NCBI GenBank assembly: GCA_023428135.1
Contig: JAEYZG010000064.1
Location: 106,270-170,269 of the forward strand
Length of the DNA: 64,000 bases
DNA from: Bacteroidota bacterium
Lineage (GTDB): Bacteria > Bacteroidota > Bacteroidia > Cytophagales > Cytophagaceae
Reading direction: 5' to 3'
A program made the position numbers and the translations under genes. Under the pieces are notes generated by a model that was given only the letters and a program-made list of their open reading frames with translations, was not told the origin of the DNA and did not search any database. This document shows positions 17,080-25,083 of the stretch, in pieces. How positions within the stretch are numbered: position 1 is the stretch's first letter; each line of letters begins with the position of its first letter.

Positions 17080-18414
17080 TTAGTAAATCATAATTCTTCC
17101 TTTTGATACGATGTTTCCTTCAGCATTCACCACAGTGTAAAAGTGTATGCCGGAATCAAGCGTTGCAGGTAGTAAAGTAATTCCGCCTTGAATAGTCTGA
17201 GAAGAAACTAGATCTGCAGCATTATAAATATTCAGAGTAAAAGTCTCAGTCACATCAGCATCAACTGCTATGGTTGCTTCTCCGGAATTAGATGGATTGG
17301 GAGCTATTACTGTATGTATTTTTGGAGGAAGTATCGCAAATTTTCCTTTAGATACTTTATATCCTTCACTGCTTACAAGTTCATAATAATAAAATCCTGA
17401 AGAAAGAATTGGTAAGGCATTAGAACCACCATTGACAGTTAAGGTTTGTACAAGACTGTCACTGAATGTATAAATATTCAATGTAAAGGATTCTGTTGCA
17501 TCAGCAGAGATCTTGATGGACAAGGTATCTCCTGCATGAATGTGATGAGGATGTATATGACTTTTTATTTTCGGCACATTCACAACTATTTTACCTCTCG
17601 AGACAATATAGCCCTGGATATTTTCTAAAGTGTAATTGTACATTCCGACCGAAAGAACAGGTAGTATATTTGTCCCGCCATGAACATTCAATGTTTGTAT
17701 TAAAACATTACCAGTATCTGAAATTGTTAATGTAAAGATCTCTGTTTCCGGCGCAACCACTAAAAGAGAGATAGTATCTCCAACTACAGATCGATGGACA
17801 TGTGAATGAACTCTCGGAGCCTTTACATCTATTCTCCCTTTTGACACTGTCTTTCCATCAGCGTTTACTAATGAATAAGAATATTTGCCTACACTCAACT
17901 GTGGCAAAATAGATTTTCCTCCTGTTATTGTTAAAGTATGCGATACTACATCACCTGTGTCAGCAATTGTAAGCGTGAAGGATTCTGAAGCAGGCGCTTC
18001 AACTTTAATTGAGATGGTGTCTCTTACAGTAGAAGGGTTGGGGGTAATGATGGTCCTTACTTTGGGTTCTTTTACTATAATATGACCAGATGAAACTTTT
18101 TTACCATCAATGCCTGAAACTATATAATGATAAGCTCCGGCATTAAGAAGAGGCAAGGTCGTATTACCTCCGGTTACCTGAAGGTTAATACTATCTGCAT
18201 CATTAAATATGGCAACCGAGAAAGTGTCCGATGCTACAGCATGTACTTTTAATACTAAAGTATCTCCTTCTGTAGAATGATTAGGATGTATAGAGGTTAT
18301 TATGTTCTTGTGCCCGTGCCCGTGCAATCCATGTTTCTGAGCATTGGCATTGATGGAAAAGACGAATACAATTGCCAGCGCAAGTAATTGCTTAAAGTAG
18401 ATTTTTACTTTCAT
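17080..18414 (-). CDS. secreted protein of five tandem T9SS-sorting-domain-like modules
   Basis: 444 residues: a Sec signal peptide (to about residue 26), a short His/Gly-rich linker (HGLHGHGHK), then five modules at about 36-117, 118-200, 201-281, 282-364 and 365-444. Each module has the same order: a (P)NPS-type turn, GDTLSIKV, ESFTLTI, an isolated GG loop before ILP, an aromatic strand GxYxYxL, and a terminal G-x-x-VSKG+I strand ending in IxV. This is the architecture of a type A T9SS sorting domain, and the fifth copy is placed exactly where the sorting signal should be. Modules 3 and 4 carry His-rich turns (HSHVH, HIHPHHIH). There is no other domain, so it may be a structural or metal-binding surface protein. 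The start is fixed by the signal peptide. Confidence 0.85.
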   Translation of the reverse strand: MKVKIYFKQLLALAIVFVFSINANAQKHGLHGHGHKNIITSIHPNHSTEGDTLVLKVHAVASDTFSVAIFNDADSINLQVTGGNTTLPLLNAGAYHYIVSGIDGKKVSSGHIIVKEPKVRTIITPNPSTVRDTISIKVEAPASESFTLTIADTGDVVSHTLTITGGKSILPQLSVGKYSYSLVNADGKTVSKGRIDVKAPRVHSHVHRSVVGDTISLLVVAPETEIFTLTISDTGNVLIQTLNVHGGTNILPVLSVGMYNYTLENIQGYIVSRGKIVVNVPKIKSHIHPHHIHAGDTLSIKISADATESFTLNIYTFSDSLVQTLTVNGGSNALPILSSGFYYYELVSSEGYKVSKGKFAILPPKIHTVIAPNPSNSGEATIAVDADVTETFTLNIYNAADLVSSQTIQGGITLLPATLDSGIHFYTVVNAEGNIVSKGRIMIY

Positions 18415-19085
18415 AGTTTTTGTTTTTTCAAGTTGTTGTTTTTACAATAGTTGTGTTGTTTTATTATAAAGACCTGGTCGAAAATGAAAACGTCGCCCGG
18501 TGTAATAAAAAAATATTTATACAATTTCAATGTTACTTCATATAAATGATATTTAATGATGTTGTTATTATAATCTCTCTAAGGATTTTTATTCAATTGA
18601 ATCTCTTAATAATTATTTAATATTGTCATGATACAATTAATAGTTGTTCATTATTCTTTCAGTTTAAGTAAAAGAAATTGTTTTAGAATTTAATGAATGG
18701 ATAATAAGAAATTGTCAGGAGACATAAGCCATATTGAAAGTATAAATAAGATAATACTTCAATATTTTTATGTGACAATAAAAAGCATTTCTCATACTAC
18801 TTTTTCATTTACAGAATGAAGTTCTTTTATAAATACCACTTATCGTTAAAATAATTTTTAAAGAATTATGCAAACTCAGCTTTTATATATTGATTAACCG
18901 TCGCTATGATAGAACTACTTAATTGTTTCAATAAAGATTCGTTTTTCAGATTAATAGAGGGATAAGATCCAGTGCTGAATTATAAACCTGTTTTAAAAGT
19001 ATATGGGAGAATTCCGTTTATTGGCCCTCGGTATATTTCAAAAAAGAACAAGTAATATTCTAGTTAATAAATTTTTGGGATCACT

Positions 19086-19119
19086 TTAAATATAATTACG
19101 AAAACGAAATTATATTTAA
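19086..19119. repeat. AT-rich perfect inverted repeat
   Basis: TTAAATATAATT (19086-19097) and AATTATATTTAA (19108-19119) are exact reverse complements around a 10-nt loop ACGAAAACGA. There is no T run after it, so it is not a typical terminator. It could be a protein-binding site or an RNA hairpin. Confidence 0.55.
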
Positions 19120-19279
19120 GTTAAATGGCACTCATTAATGCATTTTGGGAACTGGTCTAATCATGGATCTTTAGTAAATAAATCGATTGTAATTTGTGCT
19201 GGAAGGAAAATTAAATTCTAAAAGTATAAAGCAGTATCGCATTTCTAATGACTTGGGTTTGGGGAAAAGTTTAAAAATG

Positions 19280-19314
19280 GCCAGTCCTATTGAACTGGCT
19301 ATTTTATTTATTTA
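19280..19314. terminator. hairpin with T-rich tail, orientation uncertain
   Basis: GCCAGT / ACTGGC stem with an 8-nt loop, followed on the plus strand by TATTTTATTTATTT and on the minus strand by ATTTTTAA. It most likely ends the SYLF transcript (minus strand, stop at 19421). No plus-strand gene lies upstream to need it. Confidence 0.6.
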
Positions 19315-19420
19315 ATATCCTATGGGCAGGCTTACAAGTCGTGCCCACAAAAGCTCAACATAAAAACTGCTATAAGAGCAGAATTGTGAGGAAGAGCTTA
19401 CTAATTTTAGTTATGTTCAT

Positions 19421-20125
19421 TTACTTACGTGGCTCTGGTGGACGTTGCTTTGAGGACTGATTTTCGCGATTCTCCTCACTTTCCTCACCTTCCTCTTTTG
19501 AACCTTCATCTTGTGCTCCTTCTGTCGTGCGCATCTTTCCGAGTACCGTTGGTTTGAAGATGAACTTTTGTATTCCTATGTCGAGGTCTAGCAGCATACC
19601 GCCTTCGTTGAAGATAAAGGCTACAGTGCCAGCGCCGAATCCCTTGGATGCTTGAGCCCCGGCTTTCACAATGGCGACACCTGCGTCAGCTGCAAAGGAG
19701 TATTTACCTGCCTTGAATTGTTTCCACGTTTCCTCGTTGTTGAACACAATCATTTGATGAAAGTTGGTTCCACCGACTTGGACGCCAAGGGTAACTTTGC
19801 CGATTCCAGCGTAGCCGATCACGTGATCTTTTACGAAAACTTCGCCAACACCATAGTCGCCACCGAGTACAAGCGATGCACTTCCGATAGCGGGAATCAC
19901 AGCGAACCCATATGATTTTTCTAACAATTCCTTAACCGATGGCTGTTTCTCCTGCAGAATGTTCATTGCAGCGATGCATTCAGAGTGAAGAGTCCGCCCA
20001 AGCTTAGCATCTTTTTCCAGGGCTTTGAAGGGGCCTTGCTTTCCGATTTTTTCGCCGAAATCATTGGCCTTTTCGCTCAATTTGTCCTTCAATTTGTTCC
20101 ATTTTTCTTTGATACCTAATTCCAT
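19421..20125 (-). CDS. SYLF (Ysc84/DUF500) lipid-binding domain protein
   Basis: 234 residues, no signal peptide. A charged N-terminal helix (about 1-40) is followed by the SYLF domain at about 50-200: LLEKSYGFAVIPAIGSASLVLGGDYGVGEVF, then GVQVGGTNFHQMIVF and the end GFGAGTVAFIFNEGGMLLDL. The tail (about 205-234) is a Glu/Gln/Pro-rich disordered segment. SYLF domains bind phosphoinositide-type lipids in eukaryotes; the bacterial role is not established. A strong ribosome site GGAAAGGAGAAAG precedes the ATG. Base composition is far above the neighbours (36 of 60 G+C at 19621-19680, against 19 of 60 at 18961-19020, hand counts), and codons prefer GCC, GGC and GTC. This suggests transfer from another lineage. 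Confidence 0.88.
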   Translation of the reverse strand: MELGIKEKWNKLKDKLSEKANDFGEKIGKQGPFKALEKDAKLGRTLHSECIAAMNILQEKQPSVKELLEKSYGFAVIPAIGSASLVLGGDYGVGEVFVKDHVIGYAGIGKVTLGVQVGGTNFHQMIVFNNEETWKQFKAGKYSFAADAGVAIVKAGAQASKGFGAGTVAFIFNEGGMLLDLDIGIQKFIFKPTVLGKMRTTEGAQDEGSKEEGEESEENRENQSSKQRPPEPRK

Positions 20126-20561
20126 ATCTTTCTCCTTTCCTTATTCATCTTACCTTACTAATCACAACAAAATTCAAATACTTATAATTTACTATATCGA
20201 TTAAAACACTTAGCCCTGGTTACTATTAAAGAATATCATTCCATACTCAAACTGAATAGAGCAATACCCACCTATGGTAGCTAAATGGAATTGTAATATC
20301 TATACAATTGGGGAACTAATTGATTTATCAGTATAAGTTCAAAATTTTAATAGCGAATTCTGATTAAACATTAAATTGATCGTCACATCACTTTTTGTTC
20401 TAATTTCTGGATGTGTTTTGATGGTCAAGAAATTTAATTGCAAAAAGTCGTAAAAAAACAAGAAGTATTTTTATTTCTCTAAATACCATTTTCTGCCCAT
20501 CAATTTTTGCTTTTTACATAACATTTAAGACCTTCGCATTGTCATAAAAAAAACAACAGCT
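20126..20561. other. intergenic region between divergent genes
   Basis: About 435 bp of AT-rich DNA upstream of the SYLF gene (minus) and the helicase gene (plus). Nothing else recognised. Composition drops back to the local AT-rich level a few tens of bases upstream of the SYLF start. Confidence 0.45.
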
Positions 20562-22808
20562 ATGAACGATGCAAGTTCAACTAATCCTCAGTTTGAATTG
20601 GCAGTACAATTTGTCAATAATACCTCACAAAGTATTTTTCTGACCGGAAAAGCAGGTACCGGAAAAACTACTTTCCTAAAACACATTAAGCAACATTCGC
20701 ATAAAAAACTGGCAGTGGTCGCCCCTACAGGTATAGCTGCCATTAATGCAGGAGGTGTTACTTTACATTCATTGTTTCAGCTTCCTTTAGGGAGCTTTTT
20801 ACCGCTTATAGATAACAAGGAAATGCCTGAAGGTAATTTTTTTAATCGCCATATGCTATTAAAACAACTTCGGTTTGGCGGAATGAAAAGGAGGCTCTTG
20901 TTGGAGCTTGAGCTGCTTATTATTGACGAAGTTTCCATGCTTAGAAGCGATTTGCTTGATGCAATAGATTTAATATTAAAGCACGTGCGAAAGCAATTCA
21001 ATGTCCCATTCGGAGGAATACAATTAGTATTTATTGGTGATCTCTTGCAGTTACCTCCGGTAGTTAATGATGAAGATTGGAAAACACTAAAACAATTTTA
21101 TCCAAGTCCTTTCTTTTTTGATGCTCAGGTCTTGCAAGCAAATCCGCCTCTATATTTGGAACTAAAGAAAATCTATCGCCAGACCAATGAGGTCTTTATC
21201 AATCTCTTAAACAGACTTCGTAATGACCAGGTCCTGCAACAAGACCTGGATTTACTAAACAGTTATTATCGTCCTGAATTCAAACCACAAATACAGGAGG
21301 AGTACATTACGCTTACTACTCATAACAGGAAAGCAGAAGATAACAATCAGAGAGAACTGGAAAAGCTTAACGGCGAAGCGTATATCTATAAAGCAGAAAT
21401 TGAAGGTGACTTTAATGTAAAAACTGTGACAGCAGAAGCTGAGCTCACACTCAAAGAGGGTGCACAGATAATGTTTATCAGAAATGACAAAGGGGAGAAT
21501 AAAAAGTTTTACAATGGGAAATTAGGTATTATTAACAGACTCGAAAAAGATGCTGTATATGTTCGCTTTGCTGCTGCTAAAGATGAATTTAAAGTTGAGA
21601 AAGAAACATGGAAAAATCTACGCTATAACTTCAACAAAGAAACTGATACTATTGAAGAAGAGGTGTTAGGTACTTTTACCCAGTATCCCCTGAGGCTCGC
21701 CTGGGCCATTACTATTCATAAAAGCCAGGGACTGACCTTTTCAAAAGCAATTGTAGATGCCGGAGAATCATTTGCTCCTGGACAGGTTTATGTGGCGTTG
21801 AGCCGCCTGACCTCTTTGGATGGATTGGTTCTTTATTCAAAAATAAGGTTAGATTCCATAAATGCAGACCAACACGCATTGAATTTTGCTTTACTGGAAA
21901 GAGATGATCAGAGTTTACTTCAGGATCTTAAAGATGGAGAAAAACAATATGTACATGCCAAACTTCTTGAAGTGTTCAATTTTGCTTCCCTTTCAGATGT
22001 CATGGAACAATTTCAAACAAGTATGTTTGACAGAAGATTGACTTTTCTGGATGAAGCCAGTGTTTTAGCAAAATGTCTTTCAGAAAGGGTAAAAGCGATG
22101 GAAGTGATAGCTGAGAAATTTGTAAGGCAAATGGAACAGCTCTTGAATGCTGAATCTGATAATAAATATGAAAGATTGAGGGAAAGGGTAGACGCTGCAG
22201 GAAAATATTTTTTAGAAAATCTGAAAATGGAACTCTTTATACCTATTGAACATCATCATGATAATGTGAAAAATCTTAAAAAGGTTAAGCAATACCTACA
22301 GGATCTCAATGAAGTAGCGGATTTGATTAAGAGAAAAAAATACCAGCTTGAACAATCCATGCAGTTAACAGCATGTTTAGCTACAGGATCAGATCCTGGC
22401 TTACTGTTACGGGAGGTGCAACAAGGAAAAAATAGACTGGAAATGGATAAGAAAGAGGTCGTGAAGCAATTGCCTAAAGCGAAGTTAAAGAAAGGAGATA
22501 CTCAAAAGGTGAGCCTTGCGTTGTTCAAGCAGGGTTATGTATTAGAGAAAATAGCAAAGGAAAGAGGGCTTAGCATAAGCACTATTGAAGGTCACCTTGC
22601 TTCATTTATTTTTACCGGTGAGGTGGCAGTAGAGGAAATAGTGAAGGAAGAAAAACTGAAAGTTATTGTAGATGTAGTTGAAGAAATGGGAGATATGAGA
22701 ATTGCTGTATATAAAGACAGGTTGGGTGAAAAATATAGTTATGGAGAAATTAAAGCTGTTTTGAACTGTAGAGCCAAAGTGGCAGCAGGAATTAATGAGG
22801 AATTATAA
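20562..22808 (+). CDS. Pif1/RecD2-like superfamily 1 helicase with C-terminal HTH
   Basis: 748 residues. Walker A GKAGTGKTT (29-37), Walker B DEVS (122-125), motif III FIGDLLQLPPV (about 155-165). The UvrD-like C-terminal part is LAWAITIHKSQGLTFSKAIVD followed by VYVALSRLTSL (about 380-420). This is the Pif1/RecD-like SF1B set, a 5'-3' DNA helicase. After the helicase core, about 440-640 is a long helical stretch rich in Lys and Glu with coiled-coil character. About 650-700 carries an HTH_40-type module (LALFKQGYVLEKIAKERGLS...TIEGHLASFI), as in RecQ/YpbB-type proteins of Bacteroidota. Likely role: DNA unwinding in repair or replication. Single gene. Confidence 0.88.
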   Translation: MNDASSTNPQFELAVQFVNNTSQSIFLTGKAGTGKTTFLKHIKQHSHKKLAVVAPTGIAAINAGGVTLHSLFQLPLGSFLPLIDNKEMPEGNFFNRHMLLKQLRFGGMKRRLLLELELLIIDEVSMLRSDLLDAIDLILKHVRKQFNVPFGGIQLVFIGDLLQLPPVVNDEDWKTLKQFYPSPFFFDAQVLQANPPLYLELKKIYRQTNEVFINLLNRLRNDQVLQQDLDLLNSYYRPEFKPQIQEEYITLTTHNRKAEDNNQRELEKLNGEAYIYKAEIEGDFNVKTVTAEAELTLKEGAQIMFIRNDKGENKKFYNGKLGIINRLEKDAVYVRFAAAKDEFKVEKETWKNLRYNFNKETDTIEEEVLGTFTQYPLRLAWAITIHKSQGLTFSKAIVDAGESFAPGQVYVALSRLTSLDGLVLYSKIRLDSINADQHALNFALLERDDQSLLQDLKDGEKQYVHAKLLEVFNFASLSDVMEQFQTSMFDRRLTFLDEASVLAKCLSERVKAMEVIAEKFVRQMEQLLNAESDNKYERLRERVDAAGKYFLENLKMELFIPIEHHHDNVKNLKKVKQYLQDLNEVADLIKRKKYQLEQSMQLTACLATGSDPGLLLREVQQGKNRLEMDKKEVVKQLPKAKLKKGDTQKVSLALFKQGYVLEKIAKERGLSISTIEGHLASFIFTGEVAVEEIVKEEKLKVIVDVVEEMGDMRIAVYKDRLGEKYSYGEIKAVLNCRAKVAAGINEEL

Positions 22809-23286
22809 TCAATGGAGTATCATGAAGTGGATACTAGCTAGTAGTTTTTTTCCTTCTTTTTATTTTATTAAGTATATAGTTCTCTTCCCTGTCAGCTTAG
22901 TAAATATGTTGAGATTTCGATACATTTGTTTCTAAAAAATAATGAAAGTTGAACATCCGGAAGATTGGGTTGAAATTGCAAATATATTTCGAGACTATCA
23001 GCTCTTTTGCACGGCCCAGGACAATTAGCCGATTGATATGTTAGTCAAATAAAGTTAGTTCTACCAATTAGCTTCATCCTGAAAAAGAAATTTACATTTT
23101 ATTTTTTATGCTCCCACTGAGCTGCGAGACGTATAATAGTTTATCTTTTCTGCGGATAAATTTGGTGTATGAAAACTATCTGCCAGGTTATCAGTGGATT
23201 GTTTATTTATTTTGTTTTCAGACTCATTTATTCGATGATTAGTCATAAATTTAACTTCAATTCCAATATTACTCATCTATCTGCAT
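22809..23286. other. intergenic region with a degenerate repeat copy
   Basis: About 480 bp between the helicase and carbonic anhydrase genes. No gene. It carries the repeat copy listed at 22880-23090. The promoter of the carbonic anhydrase gene should lie in the last 100 bp. Confidence 0.45.
22880..23090. repeat. degenerate second copy of the 16734-type repeat
   Basis: The best-conserved block, 22966-23036, reads GTTGAAATTGCAAATATATT then GAGACTATCAGCTCTTTTGC and CAGGACAA. It lines up with 16846-16910 (GTTTAAATTGTAAATTATTT, GTGACTATCAGATCTTTTGC, CAGGATGAC). The outer boundaries are approximate because the ends are heavily diverged. Confidence 0.5.
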
Positions 23287-23922
23287 ATGATTAAAAGTTA
23301 TAATAAATTACTTGAAGGAAATAGAAAATGGGCGGCTGAACAATTAGAAAAAGACGCAAACTACTTTGAAAAATTAAGCAAAGTCCAGAAACCTGAATAT
23401 TTATGGATAGGATGTTCTGATAGCAGGGTTCCGTGTGAAGTGATAACCGGAGCTACACCAGGTGAAATATTTGTGCACAGGAACATTGCCAATATGGTTA
23501 TTCACACAGATCTTAATCTGTTAAGTGTTCTTGAATATGCTGTTAAATTTTTAAAGGTAAAGCATATCATTTTATGCGGTCATTATGGCTGTGGTGGGAT
23601 TATGTCATCTATGGATAATATAGCATACGGCTATGTCGACAACTGGCTCAGAAATATCAAGGAAATTTATGTCAATAATATAGATGAGCTTGAAGCTTTA
23701 CCTACAAAAGAAGAAAGAGTTAATCGTCTGGTTGAAATCAATGTTGTGGAGCAAGTGAAGAATTTATGCAAAACTAAAGTGGTGCAAATTGCATTAGCGC
23801 AAAAGACACTTAAAGTACACGGCTGGGTTTATGGCATGAAAGAAGGATTGATTCATGAGATGATCCATGCTGAGAATACAATTGATGCAGTTCATCCGAT
23901 CTTTAAATATGAGATTGAATAA
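23287..23922 (+). CDS. beta-class carbonic anhydrase
   Basis: 211 residues, no signal peptide. Zinc ligands Cys43 (in GCSDSRVP, with the Asp45-Arg47 dyad), His99 and Cys102 (in GHYGCGG) are all present. The N-terminal helix (YNKLLEGNRKWAAEQL) and the C-terminal HGWVYGMKEGLIHEM are those of the Can/CynT group of about 210-220 residues. It interconverts CO2 and bicarbonate in the cytoplasm, supplying bicarbonate for carboxylations. No cyanase or bicarbonate transporter gene is adjacent. The start gives the usual family N-terminus. Confidence 0.93.
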   Translation: MIKSYNKLLEGNRKWAAEQLEKDANYFEKLSKVQKPEYLWIGCSDSRVPCEVITGATPGEIFVHRNIANMVIHTDLNLLSVLEYAVKFLKVKHIILCGHYGCGGIMSSMDNIAYGYVDNWLRNIKEIYVNNIDELEALPTKEERVNRLVEINVVEQVKNLCKTKVVQIALAQKTLKVHGWVYGMKEGLIHEMIHAENTIDAVHPIFKYEIE

Positions 23923-23952
23923 AAGTTAACTGTTTTAATGCAGTTAACTTTT
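23921..23952. terminator. bidirectional terminator
   Basis: AAAAGTTAACTG and CAGTTAACTTTT are perfect 12-bp complements around an 8-nt loop. It overlaps the end of the carbonic anhydrase gene and also faces the end of the minus-strand SRPBCC gene at 23982. Confidence 0.85.
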
Positions 23953-23981
23953 ATCAGATTAATAAAGATGAGTATAGAAGC

Positions 23982-24431
23982 CTATACGACCTTCATGTCT
24001 GGCTTGCCTTTACCTGTTTCAATAAGTTCCTTCAGGCTATCATGTATATAGCTGCTCCATGCTCCAGAACAAGCTTCATGGCATTCATAATCCGGAACCA
24101 GACCATCATGTGTAAAACGAACGAGCGTCTGTCCGTTCGATTCAGAAAGTTCAAAAATAATTTTGGTATTCGTCCATTCCTGCTGATCTTTCACAAAATT
24201 CAGCTTACTGTCCTTGACCAGCCAGACAACTTTATTATCAGGAATCACCTCCGTTAATTTCTGTTTTGAGTAATGGACATCGCCAAATCTGACTTCAAAC
24301 TCATCATTTAATTGATTGGTTTTTCCTTCGGTGTTTTCAGTCCACCAGCCTCTTACATTATTGACCGCTTCAAATACTTTGTGCAGAGGTTTGTTTACAA
24401 GGATTGCTGTTGTATAGCTAGGGTTTTTCAT
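23982..24431 (-). CDS. SRPBCC (START-like/AHSA1) domain protein
   Basis: 149 residues filling one SRPBCC fold. The first strand and helix are YTTAILVNKPLHKVFEAVNNVRGWW, the middle is VIPDNKVVWLV, and the final strand and long helix are TLVRFTHDGL...CHEACSGAWSSYIHDSLKELIETGKGKP. The deep cavity of this fold binds hydrophobic ligands; no specific ligand can be told. It is a tandem paralogue of the next gene (24465), with matching motifs at RGWW, KVVWLV and LIETGKG. The 33-bp gap suggests one transcript. Confidence 0.85.
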   Translation of the reverse strand: MKNPSYTTAILVNKPLHKVFEAVNNVRGWWTENTEGKTNQLNDEFEVRFGDVHYSKQKLTEVIPDNKVVWLVKDSKLNFVKDQQEWTNTKIIFELSESNGQTLVRFTHDGLVPDYECHEACSGAWSSYIHDSLKELIETGKGKPDMKVV

Positions 24432-24464
24432 AATATTGGTATTAATAAATTTACCGAAACTACA

Positions 24465-24956
24465 TTATGATTGCAGTTTCCACTTTTTTACTATTTCTCC
24501 ATTGAAGCCTCCTTCTTTAGGATTAGGTTCTCCTTTGCCTGTTTCTATGAGCTTTCGAAGGCTATTGTGAATGTAATTGCCCCAGGCTTCCTGGCATATT
24601 TCGAAACATTCATAGTGAGGCCCCAGGCCTATATGCGTAAAGCGAAGTTCAGTCTGCTGGCCTTTTTTAGTGATCTCAAAACTTATTTTAGTATCTTTCC
24701 ATTCGCTTTTATCTTTGGTAAAATTGAAATGGTTTTCTAATACAAGCCATACTACTTTCTGGTTGGGAATTACTTCTATCAATTTCATTTTGCTGATGTG
24801 TACATCCTTATAATGATACATAAATACATCATTGAGCTTGTCGGTACTTCCTTCAATTTCTTCTGACCACCAGCCGCGAATATTGATGATCGCATTATAT
24901 ACCTCTGATGGAGATTGATTTACCAGTAGGCTTGTTGTATAATCGTTAGTATTCAT
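24465..24956 (-). CDS. SRPBCC domain protein, tandem paralogue
   Basis: 163 residues with the same fold order as the 23982 gene (YTTSLLVNQSPSEVYNAI, RGWW, VIPNQKVVWLV, LRFTHIGLGPHYECFEICQEAWGNYIHNSLRKLIETGKG), plus a 14-residue tail GGFNGEIVKKWKLQS. The Cys pair in the final helix (C-x-x-x-C) is kept in both paralogues. It is the promoter-proximal gene of the pair and is divergent from the GlxA-type regulator at 25084, with about 130 bp between, so that regulator may control it. Confidence 0.85.
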   Translation of the reverse strand: MNTNDYTTSLLVNQSPSEVYNAIINIRGWWSEEIEGSTDKLNDVFMYHYKDVHISKMKLIEVIPNQKVVWLVLENHFNFTKDKSEWKDTKISFEITKKGQQTELRFTHIGLGPHYECFEICQEAWGNYIHNSLRKLIETGKGEPNPKEGGFNGEIVKKWKLQS

Positions 24957-25083
24957 GTGTCTCTATGCTTTAATTGAATAATATCAGACAAATCTAATAC
25001 AAGAGTTTTTGTTTGATCTAGGTCAAAATAGACTTCAAGCATGGTGAATTTGGACTATTTTCCATATATTGGATATAAGAAAT

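Larger units (their letters stand above)
18415..19420. other. 1-kb AT-rich intergenic region
   Basis: No credible gene on either strand. It holds a perfect 12-bp inverted repeat at 19086-19119 and a terminator-like hairpin at 19280-19299. The first bases upstream of the 18414 start are rich in TTGTTGTT/TTTT runs. Confidence 0.5.
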
